A DNA stretch of 57,526 nucleotides from Agathobacter sp. (GTDB taxonomy: Bacteria > Bacillota > Clostridia > Lachnospirales > Lachnospiraceae): the NCBI GenBank assembly GCA_022775045.1, contig JALFLB010000058.1, forward strand, positions 1 through 57,526. Direction: 5' to 3'. Shown in pieces: positions 25,827 to 35,016 of the stretch (the first letter of the stretch is position 1; the number at the start of each line of letters is the position of its first letter). The notes beneath the pieces are model-generated. The model saw only the letters and a program-made list of their open reading frames with translations. It did not search any database and was not told the origin of the DNA. Position numbers and translations under genes: made by a program.

Positions 25827-26996
25827 CTAGGCCCCTGCAATTGCATCTGCCAGCGCTTCCATCGCCGGCAAATCGGTATCCTTCATGGTGGACTTGATTG
25901 TAACCATCGGATCAACAATCGTAACATTCTTCATTGTCTCGAGAATACCTTTCATTGTCCTGCCTGCGGTCGGTCCCCAGGAACCATTCTCGATAATTCC
26001 AACCGTACGGTTCTGATAAGCCTTAGACTGCAGATGATGTAAGAAATCCTGCATACATGGGAATACCCCACCATCATAACTTGCCCCCGCCAAAACCATT
26101 CTGTCATAGCGGAATGCATCCTCAATCACCTCTGCCATATCTTCACGGGCAAGATCGCTGACAACGACCTTTTCCACACCTCTCTGCCGGAGCATTTCTG
26201 CGAAACGCTCTGCTGCCTTTCCGGTATTTCCATGAATGGATGCAAACGCAACCAGCACGCCCTTGTTTTCCGGCTTGTAGCTGCTCCATGTATCGTACAT
26301 TCCAATGTAATATCCCAGATTCTCTTTTAGGATTGGTCCATGCAGCGGACATATCATCTGGATATCCAGACCTGCTGCCTTTTTCAGAAGTGCCTGCACC
26401 GGAGCTCCATATTTACCGACAATATTAAAATAATATCTTCTTGCCTCGCATGCCCATCCTTCCGGATCATCATAATCGAGCGCTCCGAATTTTCCAAAAC
26501 CATCTGCTGAGAAAAGGATTTTCTCACTGCTCTCATATGTTACCATAACCTCCGGCCAATGAACCATCGGAGCCATAACAAAGTTCAACATATGAGAACC
26601 GAGGGATAACGTGTCGCCCTCTGCGACCGTCATCGTGCGCCCCTCCAGATCAATATCAAAAAACTGCGGGAGCATGGCAAAAGTTTTTGCATTGCCCACA
26701 AGTGTCACGTCCGGGAACAACTCTACCAGTCTTCCAATGCTTCCTGCGTGGTCCGGCTCAAGGTGCTGAATTACCAGATAATCTACTTTACGACCACCCA
26801 AAGCCTCCATCAGATTGCTCTCCCACTCTTTCATGCCTCTCGCATCAACGGTATCCATCAACGCAACCTTCTCATCCATAATCAGATACGAATTATAAGA
26901 CACGCCTTCCGGAACCACATACTGGCTCTCGAACAGATCGATCGTCTTATCGTCCACACCAATGTACTTTACTGCCTCTGAAATCTCAATCTTCAT
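25827..26996 (-). CDS. fprA: Flavodiiron protein, FprA-type
   Basis: A 389-residue cytosolic flavoprotein that reduces oxygen (or nitric oxide) to protect anaerobes. The metallo-beta-lactamase-like half carries the diiron ligands in VIQHLEPDHAGSIGRLVE (HxExDH), the histidine in MAPMVHWPEVMVTY, the aspartate in LFSADGFGKFG and the histidine in MICPLHGPIL. The C-terminal flavodoxin domain starts at ~252 (VLVAFASIHGNTGKAAERFAEML), with the FMN loops ASYDGGVFP and NGSWGPTAGRTM. No rubredoxin domain is fused. It is the last gene of the cluster and is closely followed by a terminator. Confidence 0.95.
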   Translation of the reverse strand: MKIEISEAVKYIGVDDKTIDLFESQYVVPEGVSYNSYLIMDEKVALMDTVDARGMKEWESNLMEALGGRKVDYLVIQHLEPDHAGSIGRLVELFPDVTLVGNAKTFAMLPQFFDIDLEGRTMTVAEGDTLSLGSHMLNFVMAPMVHWPEVMVTYESSEKILFSADGFGKFGALDYDDPEGWACEARRYYFNIVGKYGAPVQALLKKAAGLDIQMICPLHGPILKENLGYYIGMYDTWSSYKPENKGVLVAFASIHGNTGKAAERFAEMLRQRGVEKVVVSDLAREDMAEVIEDAFRYDRMVLAGASYDGGVFPCMQDFLHHLQSKAYQNRTVGIIENGSWGPTAGRTMKGILETMKNVTIVDPMVTIKSTMKDTDLPAMEALADAIAGA

Positions 26997-27032
26997 TTTA
27001 TTTATCTCCTCTCTTTGTATGATACGCTTTAA

Positions 27033-27683
27033 TTACTCCATCCGATCCAGCTGGTCGTTCTCCTGTTCCCTCTGCAGATCCTCCGGGCTCATATATCTCC
27101 GGAAAATCCGTTCCAAAATACAGTCAAACAACAGAAACATCGTTGCCGGCATCAGGAAAATAAGAATCGGAATCAGCCATGTCAAAAATAGTCCCAGCAA
27201 TGCAAGAACAATCAAAAGCAAAGACCACGGCAAATGCCGGATTTCAAGCAGACCTGCATTCTTAAGGGATTCCTTCACGGTATTTTCAAATCTGGCCACA
27301 TATGGAAATAGATAGCACGCCCAACCGATGACCAGAGCAAGCATTACAAGGAAGAAGTAAAAGAATGCGCCCCATGAGTTTCCTGTCATCAAAACCTGGC
27401 GGGTAATAAAAGCATCTGCCGCCAATACTGCCTCGATTACTAACAAAACAAGCCAGGAAAGTGTTGCCTGCTTAAAATTATTTTTAAATGCTAAAAAGAA
27501 ATTGCGTGTGGTATAGCCGCGGCTTCCGCGGATTGATTTATGTACGGTATAAAAGAGTGCCGAAGTGGACGCCCCGATCGTAAAAACCGGAAGGCAGCAA
27601 ATTCCCCACAGAATGCTCAGCCACACACAATCCACTAGTTTTCCCAGTGCCGAAATAAATTTGTTATCCCAACTAAATTTCAT
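27033..27683 (-). CDS. YesL/DUF624-family membrane protein
   Basis: A 216-residue protein with about five hydrophobic segments. The family start KLVDCVWLSILWGICCLPVF is followed by TIGASTSALFYTVHKSIRGS, the pattern of YesL-like proteins. Members are often found near sugar-uptake genes and their function is unknown. Here it overlaps aroK by 11 bases and lies 36 bases before fprA, so it appears to be expressed with them. The C-terminus (YMSPEDLQREQENDQLDRME) is charged and cytosolic. Confidence 0.8.
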   Translation of the reverse strand: MKFSWDNKFISALGKLVDCVWLSILWGICCLPVFTIGASTSALFYTVHKSIRGSRGYTTRNFFLAFKNNFKQATLSWLVLLVIEAVLAADAFITRQVLMTGNSWGAFFYFFLVMLALVIGWACYLFPYVARFENTVKESLKNAGLLEIRHLPWSLLLIVLALLGLFLTWLIPILIFLMPATMFLLFDCILERIFRRYMSPEDLQREQENDQLDRME

Positions 27684-28197
27684 TTGTTTCCTCCAATCTG
27701 TCCAAAATTTCCTGACAGATTTCTTCTCTCGTCTTTTTGTCTGTCGAGACTATAAAATCGGCTGCCTCCTCATAAAGCCTGCGCCGCTTCTCCATCAGCT
27801 GTGCAATATATTCCACATTCATGTGTCCATTTAGAATCGGTCGGTCATTGCTGTTCTTCACACGCTCATACACCGTCTCTGGTGTTGCCGAAAGAAAAAC
27901 AATCCGTCCGCTCTGTTTCATATATTCTGTATTCTGTGGCCGGACCACCACACCTCCACCACAGGAAATGACGGAAGCCTCCTGCTTTCCCAGATCCTGG
28001 ATCAGCTTGCTCTCAATATCTCGGAAATGTTCTTCCCCATACTGAGCAAAAATATCATTAATAGACATTCCCTGCTCCTGCACAATACGCTCATCCATTT
28101 CTACCAGCGGACATCCCAGTTCCCGGACTAGTGTACGGGCAATCGTACTCTTGCCGGCCCCCATAAATCCAATCAGGAAAATATTATAATCGATCAT
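27673..28197 (-). CDS. aroK: Shikimate kinase
   Basis: A 174-residue kinase that phosphorylates shikimate in aromatic amino-acid synthesis. The P-loop is GFMGAGKSTIARTL. The shikimate-binding residues are in LVEMDERI and the motif SCGGGVVVR; the lid and adenine-binding arginine are near NSNDRPIL. The ATG overlaps the aroE stop (ATGA), so the two steps are translationally coupled. Length is standard. Confidence 0.95.
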   Translation of the reverse strand: MIDYNIFLIGFMGAGKSTIARTLVRELGCPLVEMDERIVQEQGMSINDIFAQYGEEHFRDIESKLIQDLGKQEASVISCGGGVVVRPQNTEYMKQSGRIVFLSATPETVYERVKNSNDRPILNGHMNVEYIAQLMEKRRRLYEEAADFIVSTDKKTREEICQEILDRLEETNEI

Positions 28198-29063
28198 GAG
28201 AAAAATTTCTCCTTTACTTCATCTACCGGCATATCCATGCCTGTGTACAGCTTAAATGCAGCGACACCCTGCCACAGCAGCATTCCTTTGCCTCCAATGC
28301 AGACACATCCCGCTTCCTTTGCTTCACGGAGCAGTCTTGTCTCCTCCGGATTATATACTGCATCACAAACGACCAGCCCCGGACGAAATGCCGCAGGATC
28401 CTTAACAACACTCTGATCATCCATTGGTTTCATTCCAACGATCGTCGCATTGGCAAAGATATCGCTGGATGCAATCTCCTCCGTCATACGTGCAGTATCC
28501 GCAATGTCATAAACATTCACAATAATTCCCGGCACTGCTGCCCGAATCTTTTCTGCCGTAGACAGTGTTCTCTCAAAAAAAGCGTCCTTGATATTAAAAA
28601 TTGTAATCTCCCGTGCCCCGTCTAATGCACACTGTACCTGAATCGCAGTGGCTGCTCCTCCACCGCCGGCAACTGTGATTTTCTTTCCCCGGATATCAAT
28701 CCCATGGTCCTTAAGGTTATTGACAAATCCTTCTCCATCTGTAATATATCCGGTCAACTTTCCATCATCATTGACAATCGTATTCACCGCACCGATGATC
28801 TGTGCTGCCGGTGAGAGTTCATCCATATACTTTGCCGCCTCTGTTTTATCGGGCATTGTCACGTTACAGCCTCTCATTTTAAAAAGCTTCATGGCATCCA
28901 GAGCATCCTTTACCTGATCCTCCTTGATGTCAAATGCTACATATGCATAATCCAGTCCCAGTCTCGCAAAGCTGTAATTGTACATTGCCGGAGATCCGGA
29001 ATGTCCCACCGGTGATCCAATCAAAGCCAGAAGACCTGTGTGTCCTGAAATTCTCTCTTCCAC
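28194..29063 (-). CDS. aroE: Shikimate dehydrogenase
   Basis: A 289-residue NADPH-dependent enzyme that reduces 3-dehydroshikimate. The substrate-binding start LIGSPVGHSGSPAMYNYSFA, the catalytic lysine in GCNVTMPDKTEAAKYMDEL, IGAVNTIVND and the nucleotide loop VAGGGGAATAIQVQCAL are all present. The C-terminal motif GGKGMLLWQGVAAFKLYTG is typical. It heads the aroE-aroK pair, 69 bases after the DHH-HAD gene; other shikimate-pathway genes are not in the window. Confidence 0.95.
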   Translation of the reverse strand: MEERISGHTGLLALIGSPVGHSGSPAMYNYSFARLGLDYAYVAFDIKEDQVKDALDAMKLFKMRGCNVTMPDKTEAAKYMDELSPAAQIIGAVNTIVNDDGKLTGYITDGEGFVNNLKDHGIDIRGKKITVAGGGGAATAIQVQCALDGAREITIFNIKDAFFERTLSTAEKIRAAVPGIIVNVYDIADTARMTEEIASSDIFANATIVGMKPMDDQSVVKDPAAFRPGLVVCDAVYNPEETRLLREAKEAGCVCIGGKGMLLWQGVAAFKLYTGMDMPVDEVKEKFFS

Positions 29064-29132
29064 GTTCCCGTACTCCTTTCTGTGTTTTGCTGCTTATTTA
29101 CTTTCCAATATTGTTTCATGATACCACAAAAC

Positions 29133-31355
29133 CTATAACAGATACAATAGTTCAAGCGGGGTTTGAATCAGGGTTTTCGCACCATTGGCCTTCAAAAATG
29201 AAACACTCCTGAACCCCCACGTTACAGAAATGCATGGAAGCCCCACATTCCTGGCTGTCTGAACATCCACCTCCGAATCGCCCACATAAACCGCATTTTC
29301 CCGGTCTGCCTCCAATTCCCTGAGAGCTTTGTCAACCATATCCGGTGCCGGCTTTCTGGCAATTCCTTCCATCTCGCCGATGGCCGTTATGATATATCCG
29401 TCAAAGAATCGTTCGCTCAATTCTTTGACCGCCGAATCAATCTTATTGGAAACAATTGCAGTCTTCACACCACGCGCCTTTAACTCCTGCAGCAGAAGCA
29501 TCACATCCGGATACGGTTTCGTGTGATCCAGACAATGTTTTCCATAATATTCCTTAAACGCGGCAAACGTCTCTTCGAACCGTGGATTTTTCTCCCCATC
29601 CGGAACTGCCCTTATCATGAGCTTACGCACACCATTTCCAACATACTTTCTTACCTGCTCCAGGGTACAAACCGGCATATTCTGGGAAGCCAGCGCTACA
29701 TTGACCGCGTCCTTTAAATCTTCAAGGGTGTACAAGAGTGTTCCATCCAAATCAAAAATTACCGCCTTATGATTCTCCGGTTCCTGCGCATTACGGTATG
29801 TCTTTTCAAACAGTTCCTTTTTCATAATATAAACACTGTTCATCTGGTCAGAACTGTCCACCAGATAATCGCCTGCACGACCAAGCGTATACTGCTGGTT
29901 TGCATCATCCTCCCGAAAAAGCTTGACCTTGCGGTCCAGCTTCCGCGCGTAAATAATCTTCTTTCCTCTTGGCACACACACTTTCGCCGAATCCATCAGT
30001 GATATGACCGTACCGGTCTCCCGGATGTTGATTGTCGGTGCATACTCTGCCCCCTGCAGATAAAAATCCCATTCTTTGTATGAACGATATTGACGGGCAA
30101 ACTCTTCTTCCTTGCGAAAATACACTTCCCCCTTAGGTCCAATTGCGAGAATAATGTCCGGCTGTACTATCGTATCCACATCTCCCTGCATCGTACGAAC
30201 CGTTATTTCCGTTCCCACAGGAACAAGGTCTGCCGGTCTTACAAATCCCCACGGAATGGATCTGCGGCAGAAGGCCTGTGCATTGTCCGCATTTAACTGG
30301 CATTCTCCCGAATAAAGGATGTCCGTATTCCTCATGTACTCACGAAGGCGCTGCTCCAACACCAGTTTAATTCCAGAAAGCGTCGGTGTCTCCCGGTCTC
30401 CCTCAGCATCAATCTGTATACGCGGTACCAGCTGATGTTCCTTGCAAAACGTCAGATACTCATCCATCAACAGATCCATCTGGATAAATCCACCGGCCTT
30501 GACCAGATGACCACCTCCTGAACCGATTCCTTTACACAGTTCAGCGGCAAGCTCACTTGCCTTTACTTCCTTAACACAACTGCGCACAGAAATTTTTACA
30601 CCGTCCCTCTGGACATTAAAAACCACGCAGATATCCACAGCGTCCACTTCAAGCACAAGATCGCTGATGATACCAAGAATATTCGGATCACAGGGTGCTG
30701 CTTTTACAATTGCAGCACGATATTCATCCAGATAATCGCTTCGCAAAAGCGCAGTAGCTGTAACCTCAAGATCTTCCAGAGATAAATTTGCATTCCGGTA
30801 TTTTGTCATCAGAATCTTGTCAAATCTTGCCTCATCCCGCAAATCCTTATCCAGCGGATGTGCAATCTCCGCAAATCCTCCGGTATCTGTATACAAACCA
30901 TAATACAATGCCGTCGAAAGCTTGCGGTCGTTCCTGACATCAAAATCTTCCTCCTTGAGCATACTCCAAATCAGGGTTGCACATGCCCCCAGATTTTCTT
31001 TCACTTCCGATAGCTCCGGAAGTTCTGTGCTGACACGATGATGATCAATCACCGCCACCTTCTCCGCCGGGAATATGGTAGCATTGCCGCCTCCATACTG
31101 ACAGTCTACCATCACCAGCAATTCCGGCGATTCCAGATGCTCCACATGTGCAATCGGAATCTCCAGATCCTGAATCATCATCACCAGGTTTGTCTTACGA
31201 ATATGGTTTCGCCCTCCATAAATGAGTGAAACCTCTTTCCCGTACTCTTTAAGATACAGATATACAGCGAACCCACAAGCGATTGCATCTGCATCCGGGT
31301 TGTCATGACACTGTATAACTATCTTGTTGTAGTTCAATAAATCTCTTAATCTCAC
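29133..31355 (-). CDS. Fusion of DHH-type phosphoesterase and HAD-type phosphatase
   Basis: A 740-residue two-enzyme chain. Residues ~1-320 form a DHH/DHHA1 phosphoesterase. Motif I is CHDNPDADAIACGFAVYLYL, followed by MVDCQYGG, the DHH motif VAVIDHHRVST and the DHHA1 glycine motif GSGGGHLVKAGGF. This is the layout of NrnA-like oligoribonuclease/pAp or c-di-AMP-type phosphodiesterases. A ~180-residue middle region (~335-515) of unknown fold follows. Residues ~525-740 form a phosphoglycolate-phosphatase-like HAD domain: AVIFDLDGTLLYTLEDLKDA, VSNKIDSAVKEL, RKPAPDMV, VYVGDSEVDVQTARN. All key residues of both enzymes look intact. The GTG start has AAGAGG upstream. It follows the LtaS-like gene by 15 bases. 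Confidence 0.88.
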   Translation of the reverse strand: MRLRDLLNYNKIVIQCHDNPDADAIACGFAVYLYLKEYGKEVSLIYGGRNHIRKTNLVMMIQDLEIPIAHVEHLESPELLVMVDCQYGGGNATIFPAEKVAVIDHHRVSTELPELSEVKENLGACATLIWSMLKEEDFDVRNDRKLSTALYYGLYTDTGGFAEIAHPLDKDLRDEARFDKILMTKYRNANLSLEDLEVTATALLRSDYLDEYRAAIVKAAPCDPNILGIISDLVLEVDAVDICVVFNVQRDGVKISVRSCVKEVKASELAAELCKGIGSGGGHLVKAGGFIQMDLLMDEYLTFCKEHQLVPRIQIDAEGDRETPTLSGIKLVLEQRLREYMRNTDILYSGECQLNADNAQAFCRRSIPWGFVRPADLVPVGTEITVRTMQGDVDTIVQPDIILAIGPKGEVYFRKEEEFARQYRSYKEWDFYLQGAEYAPTINIRETGTVISLMDSAKVCVPRGKKIIYARKLDRKVKLFREDDANQQYTLGRAGDYLVDSSDQMNSVYIMKKELFEKTYRNAQEPENHKAVIFDLDGTLLYTLEDLKDAVNVALASQNMPVCTLEQVRKYVGNGVRKLMIRAVPDGEKNPRFEETFAAFKEYYGKHCLDHTKPYPDVMLLLQELKARGVKTAIVSNKIDSAVKELSERFFDGYIITAIGEMEGIARKPAPDMVDKALRELEADRENAVYVGDSEVDVQTARNVGLPCISVTWGFRSVSFLKANGAKTLIQTPLELLYLL

Positions 31356-31370
31356 GATGTTTTCCTCTTC

Positions 31371-33329
31371 TTAATCTGTATCTAGGTGATATGGAAAAAA
31401 CACATCACTTCGTCCCCTTTTATCAAACATGGCATTGTACTGCAATATATGATAACGCTTAATCCACTCGGCCTCCTCCCCAGAAGCCTCATCAATATGC
31501 AGATACGTTCCCTGCGCTTTGGAATAATACCCTCTGGAATTGATCGCAGGAACCACTTTCATCATATCTGCCAGAAACTGGTTATATGCCGGCAGTTCCA
31601 TTCCCGCCCGCTCAAGAGTGAGCGTAGAAAGAAAATTGAGGCTCGTTATCTCCACCTTTTCTTCCGGTGTATCATAATTGGTCCAGATAAAAAACGGAAC
31701 CGTATAAAGAGCTTCCAGTTCCTCCTCCGATAGACCCGACAATCCTTTTCCGTTTAAAATAGGATAAAAATTGCTGTTCAGACTCGGCTGATGATCTCCG
31801 AAAAAAACGATTTCCACCGGCTCCTCGACTTGCGAAAAATAATCGATCAGATTCTTTACTGCCTCATCACTCTCATGAATCAAGGAGAAATACTGGTTTG
31901 CATCCGTATAAGAACGTCCTACCTTATAATATTTTTCCGGGAAATTGTCATAAGTATCCGTATATCCACCATGATTTTGCATTGTGATTCCCATAATATA
32001 CAGTCTCTCATTTATTCCCCGATTCTCATAGCGATTGATAATCTTATCATACAATTCCTGATCTGTAATGTAGTCACGAATTACGTTTTCCTGATCAAAA
32101 TCTTCTATAAAATGCATCTCATCGTAGCCCAGATTCGGATAAACCTGATTACGGCTCCACCCGGTTTCATAATACGGATGCATTGCCACGCAGGTATAGC
32201 CCCGCTCTTTGAGATTGGAAACAATCGATGTCGGTGTATCGCTGATATACTGCTGATAAACTACGGATCCGGCTGGCAGAAACGCCATCGAATTACCTGT
32301 CATATATTCCCACTCGGAATTCGGCGTTTTCGCACCAAAAACAGAGGAGAGTGCATATCCCTTTGTTGTATTTTCCTTCAGCGAATCAATAAACGGTGTC
32401 AGCGGCAGATTCGTCTGCATATCCCCAATCACACTCAGATCTGCAAAAGATTCATTCATGATTACAATGATGGTCGGCTCTTTGCCGTCCACTCCTGCCT
32501 CATCCTCTACTCTGGCCTGGTATTCCTGCTCTAACGCGGCAATTGCCTCCCTTGAATACCCCTCCGGAGCACGGACAATACTGTCTCTGATACCCAGCAC
32601 GAAATTCAAAATATAACCATTGCGGTAGGTTCCCTTCTGCTCCCATGTCTCTGTATTGATATCCCATGCGTGAAGGATCACAACAATGCAGCAAATTGTT
32701 CCAAGCAGCGTATCTATCAGGCGCATTTGCCACTTTTTTGAAAATCGGACCTGACATTTACGGACAAATGCAATAAAAAGTGCCGCCAAAAGAATCACAT
32801 ACACGCACCTGTCATTCAGGCGAAGCTGATAATTTCCAGCTACACTTAACCCCGTCCCGATGGAACGAATATCCGAAAAAGAAAATTCATTTCCGCGGAA
32901 AAGATAAACAAAGTAATTGACAAATCCAAAAGACAACAGAACAAGATGCGATATGATACAGCTTAATCCACTGTTGCTGGTAAATAGCTGGACAACGAAG
33001 TAAACAACCATACAACAAAACACATTAAGCATCCAATTGATATTGCTTAATTTTGTAAAAGATTCTGCGTCCAAAAGCATATATTGGATTGAAAATGTGG
33101 TAAGTATCGCACCCGCTGCAAATAAAATTCCTGTCCATAACCACGGATAACGTTCATCCAGATCAATCTTTAAACTTTTTATCAGGTAATATGCGAATCC
33201 GTATGCAATGAGCGCCGCAATATGATATCCAATCGTGACATACATAACAACAGCCAGTGTTACCGCAATCGCCGCTCTTATATTATTTTTCTTATCGTAT
33301 TCCAACTGGATCTTAAAATTCATTTTCAT
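31371..33329 (-). CDS. LtaS-like membrane sulfatase/phosphoglycerol transferase
   Basis: About 652 residues. The first ~210 hold five or six membrane segments (e.g. AAIAVTLAVVMYVTIGYHIAA). The extracellular alkaline-phosphatase-like domain (~275 to the end) has the metal and nucleophile sites of the lipoteichoic-acid synthase family: PTIIVIMNESFADLSVIGD, the threonine in VFGAKTPNSEWEYMTGNS, MHPYYETGWSRNQVYPNLGY, and IVFFGDHQPSLNSNFYP. LtaS enzymes add glycerol phosphate from phosphatidylglycerol to cell-surface polymers. The start is set at the ATG near 33329 (or 33323) because longer frames overlap the radical SAM gene. The upstream ribosome site is weak. A terminator-like hairpin lies just before it. 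Confidence 0.85.
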   Translation of the reverse strand: MKMNFKIQLEYDKKNNIRAAIAVTLAVVMYVTIGYHIAALIAYGFAYYLIKSLKIDLDERYPWLWTGILFAAGAILTTFSIQYMLLDAESFTKLSNINWMLNVFCCMVVYFVVQLFTSNSGLSCIISHLVLLSFGFVNYFVYLFRGNEFSFSDIRSIGTGLSVAGNYQLRLNDRCVYVILLAALFIAFVRKCQVRFSKKWQMRLIDTLLGTICCIVVILHAWDINTETWEQKGTYRNGYILNFVLGIRDSIVRAPEGYSREAIAALEQEYQARVEDEAGVDGKEPTIIVIMNESFADLSVIGDMQTNLPLTPFIDSLKENTTKGYALSSVFGAKTPNSEWEYMTGNSMAFLPAGSVVYQQYISDTPTSIVSNLKERGYTCVAMHPYYETGWSRNQVYPNLGYDEMHFIEDFDQENVIRDYITDQELYDKIINRYENRGINERLYIMGITMQNHGGYTDTYDNFPEKYYKVGRSYTDANQYFSLIHESDEAVKNLIDYFSQVEEPVEIVFFGDHQPSLNSNFYPILNGKGLSGLSEEELEALYTVPFFIWTNYDTPEEKVEITSLNFLSTLTLERAGMELPAYNQFLADMMKVVPAINSRGYYSKAQGTYLHIDEASGEEAEWIKRYHILQYNAMFDKRGRSDVFFPYHLDTD

Positions 33330-33347
33330 TCCATAACAATACAACAA

Positions 33348-33373
33348 AATTCCCGGCATGTAAACCGGGAATT
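33348..33373 (-). terminator. Terminator after the radical SAM gene
   Basis: AATTCCCGG and CCGGGAATT pair around an eight-base loop, followed on the minus strand by TTTTGTTGT. It lies only about 19 bases before the LtaS-like start. Confidence 0.65.
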
Positions 33374-33387
33374 CCATGAATAAAATC

Positions 33388-34788
33388 TTAATTTTTCTTT
33401 TTAAAATTCGTATACCCTTTGATTTGATATGGATGCTCTGCCCACAGCTTATCCGCAGTTTCCTTCCATTCACGCGCGTATGCTTCACACTTTCCGCAAA
33501 GGTGTTCCACCGGCTCCGCCTCCTCGACATCGGTAGAACGGGCTCCTGTCTCATGGACAAGCCTCTGTAAAATCTCCGGGTTCTCAAGCATCGGACATGG
33601 TCGCAACATGTTATCATTGAACGGCTGATTGTCTCTGTATGCCATGAATAACGGCTGCTTCAAGCACTCCAACAGCGATTTCTCCCGGATGTTTGCACCG
33701 GAATAGTGAATGAATACACACGGCTCCACATCTCCTTTGGGATTGATATGACAGTAATTGCGTCCTCCTGCAATACATCCTCCAACATACTCCCCGTCAT
33801 TTTGGAAGTCCATGACGAAGATCTCTTTTCCCCCTTCAAATCCACGCACTTCCCGAAGTCTGTGATAGATATATTCTCTCTGTTCCTTGGTTGGCATCAG
33901 CTCCGGAGAAGCCTTCATACCGACTGGCATCAGATGGAAATACCATGCGAAACGACTGCCATGTTCGATCAGAAGGTCAAAGAACTCATCACTCGTTACG
34001 GAATCCATATTTTTACGGGTATAGCATACACTGTTGCCAAAAATCAGACCGTTTTCATGAAGCAGATCCATCGCCTGAATCACCTTTTGGAACACACCCT
34101 CACCGCGCCGGAAATCATTCACATCCTCAAAGCCTTCGAGAGAAATGGACAGGGACAGATTTCCAACTCTCTTCATTTCCTCACAGAACGCCTGATCAAC
34201 CAATGTGCCGTTCGTATAACAATGAAAGGCACATTCATTATGCTTCTCGCATAACCGGATAATATCGGCCTTGCGTACAAGCGGCTCTCCACCTGTCATC
34301 ATGTAGAAGTAAATTCCCAATTCTTTGCCTTGCGTAACAATTCGGTCCATCTCTTCGAAGGTCAGATTTAATTTATGTCCGTACTCTGCTGCCCAGCATC
34401 CGGTACAATGCAGATTACATGCACTGGTTGGATCCATCAGTATCAGCCACGGAATATTACAATCCTCGACTTCTCTCATCTTACGAATTTTTTTGGTTCC
34501 CGCAAAAGCCGCCTGATAGCCCAGATTCAATGCCGTCATTTTTGCTACATGCGGGTCTGTTTCATCCAGAAGACGATTCACATAATGCATCCATTTCTGA
34601 TCCGGATTCATAATCATCTTTCTGACACCCTCATAGGATTCCGGTGTGAAATGATCACCCATGAATTTCTGTGTCAAATTTACTATATTTAATAAGGCTT
34701 TTTGTCTGTCCTTCTTCAGGCTTTTAAGTGCCGCCTCAATGGCAACAGAAAACGCCTGCCGTTCTGCTGCATCTTTTAATCCTGCCAT
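33388..34788 (-). CDS. Radical SAM protein with SPASM-like C-terminus, function unknown
   Basis: A 466-residue protein. Residues 1-~110 are a helical domain without a recognised family. The radical SAM core starts at WLILMDPTSACNLHCTGCWAAEY, with the cluster motif CxxxCxxC, followed by MTGGEPLV (SAM-binding GGE) and SLSISLEGFEDVNDFRRG. A cysteine-rich C-terminal part (CIAGGRNYCHINPKGDVEPC, later CPMLEN and CGKCEAY) resembles SPASM/twitch domains that bind extra iron-sulfur clusters. These are often found in peptide-maturing or anaerobic sulfatase-maturing enzymes. No precursor peptide or Cys-type sulfatase is evident nearby. AAAGGAG precedes the ATG. Confidence 0.82.
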   Translation of the reverse strand: MAGLKDAAERQAFSVAIEAALKSLKKDRQKALLNIVNLTQKFMGDHFTPESYEGVRKMIMNPDQKWMHYVNRLLDETDPHVAKMTALNLGYQAAFAGTKKIRKMREVEDCNIPWLILMDPTSACNLHCTGCWAAEYGHKLNLTFEEMDRIVTQGKELGIYFYMMTGGEPLVRKADIIRLCEKHNECAFHCYTNGTLVDQAFCEEMKRVGNLSLSISLEGFEDVNDFRRGEGVFQKVIQAMDLLHENGLIFGNSVCYTRKNMDSVTSDEFFDLLIEHGSRFAWYFHLMPVGMKASPELMPTKEQREYIYHRLREVRGFEGGKEIFVMDFQNDGEYVGGCIAGGRNYCHINPKGDVEPCVFIHYSGANIREKSLLECLKQPLFMAYRDNQPFNDNMLRPCPMLENPEILQRLVHETGARSTDVEEAEPVEHLCGKCEAYAREWKETADKLWAEHPYQIKGYTNFKKKN

Positions 34789-34950
34789 TTTCTGCTCCTT
34801 TCATTCTCTTTTTTACTCTATTGGGAAGTATATGGGATTTGCTGTCGAATGAAAAGATTCAATCACATAATCCTGTATATTTACAATATACATTTTGCCC
34901 CGTTTGTCTAAATGTTTTCTTAATTAATTCTTTATTATATCCAAACAGTA

Positions 34951-34979
34951 TTTACCTTATTTTTCGGATATACTATAAT
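34951..34979 (+). promoter_or_regulatory. Promoter of the phospholipase C-like gene
   Basis: TTTACC (34951-34956), 17 bases, perfect TATAAT (34974-34979), 37 bases before the ATG. The rest of the 228-base divergent gap (34789-35016) is AT-rich and shows no other clear element. Confidence 0.6.
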
Positions 34980-35016
34980 TAATTCCAGAATAAAATGATG
35001 AGATGGGAGAAGTATC

